Assembly (NCBI RefSeq): GCF_013155545.1
Contig: NZ_JABJVV010000007.1
Coordinates: 1-64,000, forward strand
Reading direction: 5' to 3'
Origin: Caenimonas soli
GTDB taxonomy: Bacteria > Pseudomonadota > Gammaproteobacteria > Burkholderiales > Burkholderiaceae_C
Length of the DNA: 64,000 nucleotides
Shown: positions 52,924-61,960 of the stretch, one piece after another
Position numbering within the stretch: the first letter of the stretch is position 1
Layout of the letters: each line of letters opens with the position of its first letter
Position numbers and translations under genes: made by a program
The notes under the pieces: model-generated
What the model saw: only the letters and a program-made list of their open reading frames with translations
The model's database searches: none
What the model was told of the DNA's origin: nothing

Positions 52924-54479
52924 CAATTCACCTTCCTGTTGCGGCCGGCCCAGAAACGGGACCGGAGTTCTGCCTTGAGGATTTTCCCGAGCCCGTTCTT
53001 CGGGAGGTCGTCCACGATGTCGACGGTGCGCGGGCACTTGTAGCCCGAGAGGCGTTCGCGGCAGAAGGCCACGAGTTCTTCCGGGGTCACGCTCTTGCCG
53101 GAATGCAGCGAGACGAAGCCGTGGGGCAGTTCGCCCCACTCCTCGTCGGGCTTGCCGATAACGCTGGCCTCGCGCACGGCGGGATGCCAGTAGAGGACTT
53201 CCTCGACCTCGCGGCTGGAGATGTTCGCGCCGCCGCTGATGATCAGGTCCTTCTTGCGGTCGACGATGGTGAGGTAGCCGCGTTCGTCCATCGTGGCCAT
53301 GTCACCGCTGTGCATCCAGCCGCTTCGCATCGTCTCGGCGGTCTTCTCGGGATCGTTCCAGTAGCCGGTCATCACCTGCGACCCGCGGAACACGATCTCG
53401 CCGACCTCGCCGGTCTTCACGTCGCGGTCGTCGTCATCGACCACGCGCAGTTCGCAGCCGAACGCGGCGCGGCCGCAGGAATTGAGCCGGGCGCGGTCGC
53501 CCTGCATGCCTTCGAGGTGGTCCTGCTTGTCCAGGTAGGCGGCGATCGAGGAAATCTCCGTCATGCCGTAGCCCTGGATCAGCACGTTGCCGAACACCTG
53601 CGCAAGGCGCTCGATCCGCTCGGTGGGCATGGGGGCGGATCCGTAGCCGATCGTCACGATGCTGCTGGTGTCCGTTGAACGCAGGCGCGGGCTTTCCAGC
53701 ACGCGGAACAGCATGGTCGGCACCAGGTGCGAATGCGTGACGCGCTCCGCTTCCACCAGCTTGAGCCAGCGGTCGGCGTCGAAATTGCGCTGGTCGGTGA
53801 ACACGACGCAGCCGCCCACCACCCAGGCGGGCACGTAGAACATGTTGATCGACGCGATGGAGTTGTGCGGGTAGACCAGCAGCACCTTCGTGTCGCGGCT
53901 GAATTCGTAGCCGATTACCACAACCGGCGCGTGTGCGACGCTCTGGCGCTGCTGGTGAAGCACGCCCTTGGGGGTGCCCGTTGCGCCGCTCGTGTAGCAG
54001 ATGAAGAAGTTGTCATCGCCCGTCACGTCCACCTGCGGCTCCGATGCGTCCTGCTCGGCGAGCCAACGCTCGTACTCGGAGTCGGTATTGCCCGGGTCCA
54101 GCACGATCACTTTCTTGAGCGTCGGGATCTCGCCCGCTTCCGCCAGCCTGGCGGCGTATTCCTTCTCCACGAAGATCAGCGACGCGCCGCAGTGGTTCAG
54201 CACGTAGGCGATCTCGCGCGGCACGCTGCGAAAATTCACCGGCACGTGCACCAAGCCGCCCTTGGCCGCCGCGCCGACGGCTTCTACCGCCTCGACGTGG
54301 TTGTTCATCAGCACGGCGACGCGGTCCCCACGCTTGATTTCCGCGGCCTGCAGGCCGTTGGCCTGCCGGTTCACACGGTCGTTGAACTGCGCGAACGTGA
54401 AACGGCGGTCGCCGTCCACATAGGCGAGCTTGTCGGGGTGCCGTATTGCGCAGCGTCGAATCCACTCGGCCACGGTCAT
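52923..54479 (-). CDS. Acyl-CoA ligase (ANL superfamily)
   Basis: The protein has 518 residues: the AMP-binding P-loop CYTSGATGTPKGVLHQQ, IQGYGMTEISSIAAY, the hinge MDERGYLTIVDRKKDLIISG, and the C-terminal catalytic Lys in LPKNGLGKILKAELR. It activates a carboxylic acid to its CoA thioester with ATP. In this operon it probably activates the substrate taken up by the Liv system. The stop overlaps the start of the crotonase gene (TGATG). The substrate cannot be read from sequence. Confidence 0.92.
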   Translation of the reverse strand: MTVAEWIRRCAIRHPDKLAYVDGDRRFTFAQFNDRVNRQANGLQAAEIKRGDRVAVLMNNHVEAVEAVGAAAKGGLVHVPVNFRSVPREIAYVLNHCGASLIFVEKEYAARLAEAGEIPTLKKVIVLDPGNTDSEYERWLAEQDASEPQVDVTGDDNFFICYTSGATGTPKGVLHQQRQSVAHAPVVVIGYEFSRDTKVLLVYPHNSIASINMFYVPAWVVGGCVVFTDQRNFDADRWLKLVEAERVTHSHLVPTMLFRVLESPRLRSTDTSSIVTIGYGSAPMPTERIERLAQVFGNVLIQGYGMTEISSIAAYLDKQDHLEGMQGDRARLNSCGRAAFGCELRVVDDDDRDVKTGEVGEIVFRGSQVMTGYWNDPEKTAETMRSGWMHSGDMATMDERGYLTIVDRKKDLIISGGANISSREVEEVLYWHPAVREASVIGKPDEEWGELPHGFVSLHSGKSVTPEELVAFCRERLSGYKCPRTVDIVDDLPKNGLGKILKAELRSRFWAGRNRKVN

Positions 54480-54510
54480 GGTCGCGCCTCCTTGGATCTC
54501 TTCATGTCCA

Positions 54511-55734
54511 TCAGCGCAGCCGCACCGACAGCGGGGCCTCGATCGCGCGGCTGAGGATGCGCGGCTCGTACTTCACCGGGCCGGCCAGCTCGAGGTTCGG
54601 GTACCGGCGAGTCATCTCGATAAGGCTGACCTCGACTTCAAGACGCGCGAGCGGCGCGCCCAGGCAGAAATGGATGCCGTGGCCAAAAGCCATGTGCGGG
54701 TTCGGGTTCCGCGAGATGTCCAGGCGGTCCGGGTCAGGGAACTGCGCGGGGTCGCGGTTCGCGGCCGCCATGAGCAGCATCACGCGGTCGCCCTGCTTCA
54801 CATCGACGCCGCCGATCTTCATGTCTTGCGCGGCAGCGCGCATCGTGCCTTTCATGGGGCCGTTGAAGCGCAGGCACTCCTCGATCGCGGTCTTCACCAG
54901 TTGGGGCTGCTCGCGCAGCCGCTGCCATTGGCCGCTTTCCAGCAAAGCCGTCACGGTGTTTCCGATCATGATCTGCGTCGTCTCGTGGCCGGCGTTGAGG
55001 ATCAGCATGCAGGAGTACACGACGTCGTCGGCGGTGATCGCTCCATCGGTTCGCTGCACTTCCATCAGCCAGCTCATCATGTCGTCGCGCGGCTGCTTCA
55101 GGCGCTCCTCATACAGGCCCTGCAAATAGGCCTTGAACTCGATGATCGACTGCTGCGCACGGTCCATGCGCTGAGGACTGCCCACGCCGCCGTGCAGCAG
55201 TTCGTTGAGCTCCCAAGACCATTTGTGGAAGCGGTGCAGGTCTTCGCGCGGGGCGCCGATGATCGTTGCGATCACGTTGGCGGGAACTAGGAAACCGAAA
55301 TCACTGATGAGGTCGACCTCTTGCTTGTCCTTCCAGCCGTCCAGGAACTCGGTGACGAACGACTGAACGATACCGCGCATGGTCTGCACCGTTTTCGGCG
55401 TGAAGGAGCGGCTGAAGATCTTGCGCAACTGGGTGTGCTTGGGCGGGTCGACGAACACCGGCCAGCTATTGAGCACTTCGTAGGTGAGTGCGAAGCGCTC
55501 GCGCTCCTCGGGGGTCAGACGCGTCTGGAAGTAAGGCGTGATCGTGTCGGCGAGAAGGCGCTGGTCGTGCAGGCCCGCGTACACATCCTCATACCGCGAC
55601 ACGATCCAGCCGCGCCAGCGCTCGTTCCAGTGCACAGGGCGCGTCTCGCGCAGCTCGCGGTAATACGGAAACGGGTCCTGCAGCAGCCCGGGGTCCAGCA
55701 AGTCGTCGTCAACGGAAATCACTTCGTGGTCCAC
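54511..55734 (-). CDS. Cytochrome P450, class I bacterial
   Basis: The product has 407 residues, typical of soluble bacterial P450s. The heme Cys357 is in FGHGIHFCLGAPLARLE, the I-helix oxygen-binding motif is AGHETT (248-253), and the ExxR pair is in EECLR (Glu286, Arg289). It hydroxylates an organic substrate using electrons from a [2Fe-2S] ferredoxin; one is encoded later in the same operon. The GTG at 55734 follows GGAAAGAGAG. It is the first gene of an eleven-kilobase operon and faces a divergent SDR across paired palindromes. Confidence 0.93.
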   Translation of the reverse strand: MDHEVISVDDDLLDPGLLQDPFPYYRELRETRPVHWNERWRGWIVSRYEDVYAGLHDQRLLADTITPYFQTRLTPEERERFALTYEVLNSWPVFVDPPKHTQLRKIFSRSFTPKTVQTMRGIVQSFVTEFLDGWKDKQEVDLISDFGFLVPANVIATIIGAPREDLHRFHKWSWELNELLHGGVGSPQRMDRAQQSIIEFKAYLQGLYEERLKQPRDDMMSWLMEVQRTDGAITADDVVYSCMLILNAGHETTQIMIGNTVTALLESGQWQRLREQPQLVKTAIEECLRFNGPMKGTMRAAAQDMKIGGVDVKQGDRVMLLMAAANRDPAQFPDPDRLDISRNPNPHMAFGHGIHFCLGAPLARLEVEVSLIEMTRRYPNLELAGPVKYEPRILSRAIEAPLSVRLR

Positions 55735-55756
55735 TGCGATCTCTCTTTCCTTTTGC

Positions 55757-55792
55757 TAAGCGCACGCTTAATTTGCGTTGAGCGCTTGCTTA
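55757..55792. promoter_or_regulatory. Two related palindromes (probable TetR-type operator pair) before the P450 operon
   Basis: Site 1, TAAGCGCACGCTTA at 55757-55770, is a perfect 5+4+5 palindrome. Site 2 at 55779-55792 reads TAAGCAAGCGCTCA on the minus strand and matches site 1 in 10 of 14 positions. The centres are 22 bp apart, about two helical turns. They lie between the divergent P450 and SDR genes, 23 bp from the P450 start. Operators of this kind are typical of TetR-family repressors of acyl-CoA metabolism. No such regulator gene is in the window. Confidence 0.6.
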
Positions 55793-55822
55793 GTGTAGGC
55801 TCACCGGCAGGGGGTGTCAACG

Positions 55823-56593
55823 ATGGATTTAGGTTTGCGGGGCAAGGTGGTTTTGGTGACCGGTTCCAGCCGCGGCATCGGCTTGGCCGAAGCTCGGCTG
55901 TTCGCCGCCGAGGGCGCGCGCGTGGCCGTCAATGGTGTTAATCCGCAGCGGGCCGAGGCAGCAGCGGCGGCCCTTCGCGCCGAGGGCGCGGACGCGCAGG
56001 CATTCGCCGCCGACGTGACCAGCTCGGCCGAGGTCGCCGATCTCTTCATGCGGATCCAAGAGCGGATGGGCGAGTGCGGCATCCTGGTCAACAACGCCGG
56101 GCTTGCGGGCAAGCACCTGGGAAAACCCGCAGACGAAATCACCGAGGAAGATTGGGACAAGGTGGTCGACAGTCACCTGCGCGCCACGTGGCTGTGCACG
56201 CGCGCCGCGCTGCCCGCTATGCGCAAGGCCGGCTGGGGTCGTATCGTGAATACCTCATCGATTCACCACACCGGCGGTGGGCGCCCGGGCCTTACTTCTT
56301 ACGCCGCGGCCAAGGGCGCGATCTCTGCGTTTTCGCGCACGGCGGCCAAGGAAGTCGGGGCGGATGGCATTACGATCAACACCGTCGCGCCGGGCTTCGT
56401 CCGCACGGACATGCTCACTCGCCTGCCCGACGATTTCCAGAATCGCGTGCGCTCGCAGAGCCCGCTCGGCAGGCCCGCGGAACCCGAGGAGATCGCCGCG
56501 GCGGTGGTGTTCCTCTGCTCGCAGCAGGCCGCCTACATCAATGGCGCCCTGCTCGCGATCGACGGCGGACGGCGCGAGTTCGTCTGGAACTGA
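55823..56593 (+). CDS. Short-chain dehydrogenase/reductase
   Basis: The protein has 256 residues: the NAD(P)-binding VTGSSRGIGLAEARLFA, NNAGLAG, VNTSSIHHTGGGRPG, catalytic YAAAKGA, TVAPGFVRTDM and the C-terminal INGALLAIDGGRREFVWN typical of FabG-like SDRs. It is divergent from the P450 and shares the palindromic operator region, so it is likely co-regulated and could oxidise the hydroxylated product. ATG 55823 is preferred over GTG 55814 because the AGGGGG tract is better spaced. Confidence 0.88.
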   Translation: MDLGLRGKVVLVTGSSRGIGLAEARLFAAEGARVAVNGVNPQRAEAAAAALRAEGADAQAFAADVTSSAEVADLFMRIQERMGECGILVNNAGLAGKHLGKPADEITEEDWDKVVDSHLRATWLCTRAALPAMRKAGWGRIVNTSSIHHTGGGRPGLTSYAAAKGAISAFSRTAAKEVGADGITINTVAPGFVRTDMLTRLPDDFQNRVRSQSPLGRPAEPEEIAAAVVFLCSQQAAYINGALLAIDGGRREFVWN

Positions 56594-56599
56594 AGGCCG

Positions 56600-57502
56600 T
56601 CAAGCCGGCGTGCGGCCGAATTGCGCCAACGCCACACCCAGCAGCGCCAAGGCCGCGCCGGCCAGCTTCAAACTCGGGAAGGTTTCGCCCGTCATGAGCC
56701 AGCCCGCCACACCCGCAACCGGTGGTAGCAGGTACAGCAGGGGTGCGGTTCGCGCGACACCGAGCAACTGGTTGACCCAGCCCCACAGGATCCAGCCGGC
56801 GAACGATGACACGACCAGCGCCCACGCCAAGCCCAGCAGCACCATCGGAGGTATCGCCGTCCAGTCCGTAGCGACGCCCGACAACCCCGTGAGTAGCATC
56901 AGCGGCGGAAACGCCATGATGGTCGTATAGGTCATCACCAGCAAGGGGCCGCGGCGGATGATGATGTCGCGCGCGGCAACGGTGTGCAGCGAGAAAAGCA
57001 ATGTGGCGGCAAGGAGCACGAGGTCGCCGAATCCCGCCTGCCATCCCAGCCCGATCTTGTCCGCGAGGAACACGAGGATGCCCGCGCAGGCGATGACCGC
57101 GCCCGCGACCTGCGCGCGCCCCAGCCTCTCGCTGCCCGCTACGGCCAGGATGATGAGCGTCATGAGCGGACCGCACGCGACGATCAGCGCGGTCGAGAAC
57201 GGCGATGACAGATAGATGCCCCAGTTGATCAGCGTCACGTGCAGCACGTGACCGAGCAGCGTGAGCCACGCCAGCGTACGCCACTCCTCGCGCGGAAGGC
57301 GAGGCCAGCGGGTGCCATAGACGAAGAGAAGGAGCAGCACCGCGCACAGGGGCGTGACGATGTAGCGGGCAAATAGAAAGGCGCCGGGCGAGGTGTGCGA
57401 CATCACCAGCTTGATGATGCTGAAGTTGGTGCCCCATATCACCAGCAGCACCAACGCGACCGCCAGCGCCCCGCCCTGCGCGCGACGGGGCAGCTCGCTC
57501 AT
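56600..57502 (-). CDS. EamA/DMT-family membrane transporter
   Basis: The product has 300 residues with ten predicted helices in two EamA repeats: ALVLLVIWGTNFSIIKLVMS, ARYIVTPLCAVLLLL, then LLVMTYTTIMAFPPLMLL and LLYLLPPVAGVAGWLMTGE. Such proteins export metabolites or amino acids. Its start overlaps the stop of the hydratase/dehydrogenase gene (ATGA), so it is the last gene of that operon; it is convergent with the SDR gene 6 bp away. Confidence 0.88.
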   Translation of the reverse strand: MSELPRRAQGGALAVALVLLVIWGTNFSIIKLVMSHTSPGAFLFARYIVTPLCAVLLLLFVYGTRWPRLPREEWRTLAWLTLLGHVLHVTLINWGIYLSSPFSTALIVACGPLMTLIILAVAGSERLGRAQVAGAVIACAGILVFLADKIGLGWQAGFGDLVLLAATLLFSLHTVAARDIIIRRGPLLVMTYTTIMAFPPLMLLTGLSGVATDWTAIPPMVLLGLAWALVVSSFAGWILWGWVNQLLGVARTAPLLYLLPPVAGVAGWLMTGETFPSLKLAGAALALLGVALAQFGRTPA

Positions 57503-59523
57503 TTCAGGGGCCAGCCTGCCGCGTAGACGGACGTGCCACGCTCGGCGAGCCGGCGCAGAGCGGCCGGAGGCTTCAACCGTGCGGAGCCATAGCGCTGCGA
57601 CAGCGCGTCGCATCGTGCGACGCAGGCCTGCACGCCCATCCGGTCGATCCAAGACAGCGGCCCGCCGGTCCAGGGCGCGAAGCCCCAGCCGAGAATGGCG
57701 CCCACGTCGCACTGCGACGGATCGGTGATCACGCCCTCTTCGAGGCAGAGCACCGTCTCCAGCGCCTGCGCGGCGATCAGCCGGTCGCGGGCATCCGCCA
57801 CGCTCATCTCAGTGCGGGCGCCTGCCGACGCGTACTCGCGTAGCTGCGGCCAGAAGCTCCTGGTGCCGTCCGGCGCGTAGTCGTAGAAGCCCGCTCCCGT
57901 CTTCTTGCCCTTGCGCCCTTCCTGCTCCACCATTCGCCCGACCATCGCGTAGCCGGGCGTGAACTCATAATCAGCGCCCAGGTCGCGCGCCGCCTGCAGG
58001 TTGATCTGGTGGATGAGGTCCAGCGCGACCGCGTCGGAGAGCGCCAGCGGCGGCACCGGCATGCCGGAGGCCACGCCGCCCGCTTCGATCACGTCGGGGT
58101 CCGCGCCCTGCGCCAGCATGTCGAAGGCCTCGGCTTGGTAGGCCATCACGACACGCGTCGTGTAGAAACCGCGCGCATCGTTCACGACGATTGGCGTCTT
58201 GCCGATCGCGCGGGCGAAATCCATCGCATGCGCGAGTGTTTCGTCACTGGTATCGCGGCCGCGGATGATCTCCAGCAGCGGCATGCGGGGCACCGGCGAG
58301 AAGAAGTGCAGGCCAATAAACTGCCCCGGTCGCTGCGAAGCCAGGGCCAGGCCGGTGATCGGCAGCGTCGATGTGTTGGTCGCGAAGAGCGCGCGCGGGC
58401 CGGCCACCGCTTCTGCCTGGCGCGTGGCATTCGCCTTCACCTCGCGGTCCTCGAACACCGCCTCGACGACGATGTCGACGCCGTCCAGGGCTTCATAATT
58501 CGAAGTCGGCCGGATGCGCGCGAGCGTCGCCTGTGATTCGGCGGCATCGAGGCGGCCGGCAGCGACTCCCGAAGCTTCCTGCTTGGTGAGTGCATCGAGC
58601 CCGCGCTGGGCCGACTCCTGGCTCATGTCCAGCATGACGACGTCCGTGCCAGCCCGTGCACACACCAACGCGATGCCGCTGCCCATCAGGCCCGCGCCGA
58701 GCACGCCCACGCGCTTGAATACGCGGGTCGCGAAGCCCACGGGCCGGCTGGTGAGCCGGTTCGCCGCGGCGACGCTCAGCCCGAGCGTGCGCACCATGTC
58801 CTGCGCGACCGGACCGCGCGCAACGTCCACGAATTCGCGCGCGGCCGCTTGAAAGGCGACGTCGGGAACGGGTGAGGCCGCTGCGGCGATGGCCGCCTCC
58901 GCCGGCTTTTGCGAACGCTGGGCGGCGGCGAGCACCACCCAGCGCGACGCAGTAGCGACCACTAAAGCAGCGGGCACGAGTTTGTCCACCAGCCCAGCCT
59001 TGAGCGCCGCGGAAGGCGTGAGCGCCGTCGCATCGCGCAGCAGCTTTGCCGCGGCCTCTCGCCCGATGCGGGCGCTAAGGCGCGGCGAAGTGCCAAGCAT
59101 CGGCGGCAAGCCGTAGCGCATGTCGGTAAACCCTACCGTGTAACCCGCACCCTGTGCGCCGATCCGGCAATGGCACGCGAGCACGAGCTCGAGCGCCACG
59201 CCGCGCGCATCGCCCGTGATCGCCGCCGCGAACGGTTTGCGCGACGCATCGATGCGCGCTGCGAGAGCGGCAGCGCGATCGACCACGGCCTGCAGCGCCT
59301 CCCGCGGGCCCTGCGCGGCGCCATGCAGCCACTGGAGATCCAGTTCGCCGAAGCCACCCTCCCCGGTCGGCGCGAGCACGACGCCGGCGATGCCGGGGTC
59401 CGCAAGGCATGCCTCGATGCGGGCGCCGAGGGACTCCCAGACGTCCGGCGTGAAGGTCGGCCCCGGCCAACGGAGCACGGCGACGCCATCCGCGTCACGG
59501 TCGCAATCCACTGTAGCTGCCAT
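57499..59523 (-). CDS. Bifunctional enoyl-CoA hydratase/3-hydroxyacyl-CoA dehydrogenase (FadB/FadJ-like)
   Basis: The protein has 674 residues. The N-terminal crotonase domain (1-190) keeps one Glu in GVALELVLACHC, but the position of the second catalytic Glu appears as Asp (FTDMRYGLPPMLG). The central 3-hydroxyacyl-CoA dehydrogenase domain has RVGVLGAGLMGSGIALVCAR, ATNTSTLPIT, FFSPVPRMPLLEII and NDARGFYTTRVV; a second HAD C-terminal domain ends GWGFAPWTGGPLSWIDRMG. It performs two beta-oxidation steps if the hydratase is active. It is followed by an EamA permease and preceded by a Liv transporter operon with a one-base gap. Confidence 0.9.
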   Translation of the reverse strand: MAATVDCDRDADGVAVLRWPGPTFTPDVWESLGARIEACLADPGIAGVVLAPTGEGGFGELDLQWLHGAAQGPREALQAVVDRAAALAARIDASRKPFAAAITGDARGVALELVLACHCRIGAQGAGYTVGFTDMRYGLPPMLGTSPRLSARIGREAAAKLLRDATALTPSAALKAGLVDKLVPAALVVATASRWVVLAAAQRSQKPAEAAIAAAASPVPDVAFQAAAREFVDVARGPVAQDMVRTLGLSVAAANRLTSRPVGFATRVFKRVGVLGAGLMGSGIALVCARAGTDVVMLDMSQESAQRGLDALTKQEASGVAAGRLDAAESQATLARIRPTSNYEALDGVDIVVEAVFEDREVKANATRQAEAVAGPRALFATNTSTLPITGLALASQRPGQFIGLHFFSPVPRMPLLEIIRGRDTSDETLAHAMDFARAIGKTPIVVNDARGFYTTRVVMAYQAEAFDMLAQGADPDVIEAGGVASGMPVPPLALSDAVALDLIHQINLQAARDLGADYEFTPGYAMVGRMVEQEGRKGKKTGAGFYDYAPDGTRSFWPQLREYASAGARTEMSVADARDRLIAAQALETVLCLEEGVITDPSQCDVGAILGWGFAPWTGGPLSWIDRMGVQACVARCDALSQRYGSARLKPPAALRRLAERGTSVYAAGWPLK

Positions 59524-59524
59524 G

Positions 59525-60223
59525 TCAGATTCCCAAGTAGGCGCTGCGCACGCGGTCGTCGCGCTGCAACTGGGCGGGCTCGCCCTCGAGAACGACCGAG
59601 CCGTTCTCGATGACGTAGGCATAGTGCGCAAGGCCGAACACGAAGGCCGTGTTCTGCTCGACGACGAGCACCGAGATGCCCTCCGCATTGATTTGCCGAA
59701 TGACGTTTCCAAGGACGCTCACCATCTTTGGCGACAGGCCCAGGCAAGGTTCGTCCACCAGCAGCACGCGCGGGCGGCCCATGAGGGCGCGCGCCATCGC
59801 GAGCATCTGCTGTTCGCCGCCCGAGAGCGTGCCCGCCTGCTGCGCGGCCCGCTCCTTGAGCACGGGAAACTGCACGAACATCTTCTCGATGCCCCCTTTC
59901 ACCTGCTGCGGCGGCTGCAGGAAGGCGCCGAGCTCCAGGTTCTCCAGCACCGTCATGTCGGGAAAGAGCTGCCGCCCCTGCGCGACCTGGATCACGCCGT
60001 GCCGCACGATTTCGGCCGTGCTGCTGCGAGTGAAGTCCTTGCCCTCGAAGCTCACGCGCCCCGTCCGGGGCACGAGCGAGGAGATGGCATTGAGCACGCT
60101 GGTCTTGCCCGCGCCATTGGCGCCGACGAGCCCGACGACCTGGCCGGGCTCGACCTTCATGGAGACGCCGCGCACCGCCTGCACGCCGCCGTAGGAAACG
60201 CGAACATCCTCAAGCGACAGCAT
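59525..60223 (-). CDS. Branched-chain amino acid-type ABC transporter ATPase LivF-like (system 2)
   Basis: The product has 232 residues: Walker A (GANGAGKTSVLNAISSL), signature LSGGEQQMLAMARAL, Walker B (RVLLVDEPCLGLSP) and VVEQNTAF. It overlaps the LivG-like gene by 14 bp. It is the second complete Liv-type system in the window. Confidence 0.93.
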   Translation of the reverse strand: MLSLEDVRVSYGGVQAVRGVSMKVEPGQVVGLVGANGAGKTSVLNAISSLVPRTGRVSFEGKDFTRSSTAEIVRHGVIQVAQGRQLFPDMTVLENLELGAFLQPPQQVKGGIEKMFVQFPVLKERAAQQAGTLSGGEQQMLAMARALMGRPRVLLVDEPCLGLSPKMVSVLGNVIRQINAEGISVLVVEQNTAFVFGLAHYAYVIENGSVVLEGEPAQLQRDDRVRSAYLGI

Positions 60224-60944
60224 GGGCCTGGGCTCCGAGATAGGCTTCGATGACGCGCGGGTCGCGCGTGACCTCGGCGGGCGATCCGTCCGCGATCACG
60301 GCGCCGGCGTCGATCACCACAGCGCGCGAGACGAGGCCCATGAGAAAATGCAGGTTGTGCTCGATCACCCACACCGACACGCCCGCGGCATGCACGTTGC
60401 GGATGATGCGCTGGAGGTTGGCGAGCTCCTCGGCGCTCAGCCCCGCGGCCGGCTCGTCGAGCAGCAGCATGGTGGCCCCGGTCTGGATGGCCATCGCGAT
60501 GCCCAGCACGCGCATGATGCCGCTGGGCAGCGACGAGGCCTGTTCGTGCGCGTAGCGCTCCAGGCCCAGTTCGGACATCACGTCGCGGATCACCGGCTGC
60601 CGCGCCGACGCGCGGCCCGACGGCAGGTGCGCAGCCGTGCGCAGACCCTCCTGCACGGTGAGCTTGGGGAACACGCGCGCGCCCTGGAAAGTACGTACGA
60701 GCCCCAGGCGCGCGAGCTGGTGCGGCGCCATGCCGGTCACGTCGCGTCCTTCGAAGCGGATGCGCCCTTCGGTCGGACGAAAGAACCCGCTCACCGCGTT
60801 GAACAGCGTCGTCTTGCCCGCGCCGTTCGGCCCGATGAGTCCGATGATCTCCCCGCGCGGCAACTCCAGGTTCACGTCGCGCACGGCCACCAGGCCACCG
60901 AAACGCTGCGTCACGCCCTCGATGTGCAGGACGATGTCGCTCAT
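60210..60944 (-). CDS. Branched-chain amino acid-type ABC transporter ATPase LivG-like (system 2)
   Basis: The protein has 244 residues: Walker A (GPNGAGKTTLFNAVSGF), LVRTFQGARVFPKLTV, Walker B (TMLLLDEPAAGLSA) and the EHN switch. The signature is degenerate (SLPSGIMRVLGIAMAI). The ATG at 60944 overlaps the LivM-like stop. Confidence 0.92.
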   Translation of the reverse strand: MSDIVLHIEGVTQRFGGLVAVRDVNLELPRGEIIGLIGPNGAGKTTLFNAVSGFFRPTEGRIRFEGRDVTGMAPHQLARLGLVRTFQGARVFPKLTVQEGLRTAAHLPSGRASARQPVIRDVMSELGLERYAHEQASSLPSGIMRVLGIAMAIQTGATMLLLDEPAAGLSAEELANLQRIIRNVHAAGVSVWVIEHNLHFLMGLVSRAVVIDAGAVIADGSPAEVTRDPRVIEAYLGAQAHAVA

Positions 60945-61960
60945 GCGGCACCCCGCTTCCAGCGCGCGACACGATCGCGCAGCACGCCCGCCACGCCCTT
61001 GGGCATGAATAGCACCACGACCACGATGACCACGCCCAGCACGACGAGCCGATACAGCCGCGCCACGTGCAGCATCTCGGGGATGCCGAAGAACACGAGG
61101 GTGCCGATGATGGGACCCGCCACGGTTCCGATACCGCCAAGGATCAGCACGCCGATCAACGAGATCGTCTCGTGCGCGCTCAGCAGGTCGGGCGAGATGA
61201 AGTTCATGATGGGCGCGTAGGCGCAACCAACCATCGCGGCCAGCATCGAGCTGATAACGTAGGCGGCCAGCTTGTAGCCCACGACGTTGATGCCCAGGAA
61301 GGACGCGAGCGTCTCGTCCTCGCGCACCGCGACCAGCCCGCGGCCGAAGCGCGAATGCTGGATGAAGACCGAGACCAGCAGGCAGGCGAGCAGCATCCCC
61401 GCCGCGAGCCAGTACATGCCCTTCGCCGACGACAGGTCGATGCCGGCGAGCGGCGCGGGCGCATACATGACGCGCATGCCCATCGGCCCACCGGTGAGCT
61501 CGTGCCAGTTGGCGGCTACGAGTCGCGCGAGTTCGCCGAACGCGAAAGTGAGCAGCGCCAGGTGGACGCCGCCCGTATAACGCAGCGCCGGATAGCCGAT
61601 CACCGCGGCCAGCACGCCGGCAGCAAGCATCGCAAGCGGGATGGCGATCCAGAAATTCAAGCCGAGCGACGCCACCAGCAGCGCAGACGCATACGCCCCA
61701 AAGCCGTAGAACGCCGCATGCGACATCGCGAACTGGCCGGCGTAGCCGATCACGATGTTGAGCGAGGTCGCGAGCGCGGCCTGCAGCGCGATGAGCGTGC
61801 CAAGGTAGACGATGAAGCGCGAGCCGCCCATCATCGGGATCGCCAGCAGCACCGCAAGGCACATCCAACCGGCCCACGGTATCGCATTGGCGACGCGCGC
61901 GCGCCAGGTGGCCTTCGCGCGCGGCATCCCGGCGACGGTGGTTTCCATGGCTGCGCTCAT
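60941..61960 (-). CDS. Branched-chain amino acid-type ABC permease LivM-like (system 2)
   Basis: The product has 339 residues. Typical blocks are LATSLNIVIGYAGQFAMSHA, AFYGFGAYASALLVASLG, HLALLTFAFGELARLVAANW and LILGGIGTVAGPIIGTLVF, with a basic C-terminus (RDRVARWKRGAA). It forms the channel with the LivH-like permease. Overlaps of 4 bp on both sides indicate coupling. Confidence 0.93.
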   Translation of the reverse strand: MSAAMETTVAGMPRAKATWRARVANAIPWAGWMCLAVLLAIPMMGGSRFIVYLGTLIALQAALATSLNIVIGYAGQFAMSHAAFYGFGAYASALLVASLGLNFWIAIPLAMLAAGVLAAVIGYPALRYTGGVHLALLTFAFGELARLVAANWHELTGGPMGMRVMYAPAPLAGIDLSSAKGMYWLAAGMLLACLLVSVFIQHSRFGRGLVAVREDETLASFLGINVVGYKLAAYVISSMLAAMVGCAYAPIMNFISPDLLSAHETISLIGVLILGGIGTVAGPIIGTLVFFGIPEMLHVARLYRLVVLGVVIVVVVLFMPKGVAGVLRDRVARWKRGAA

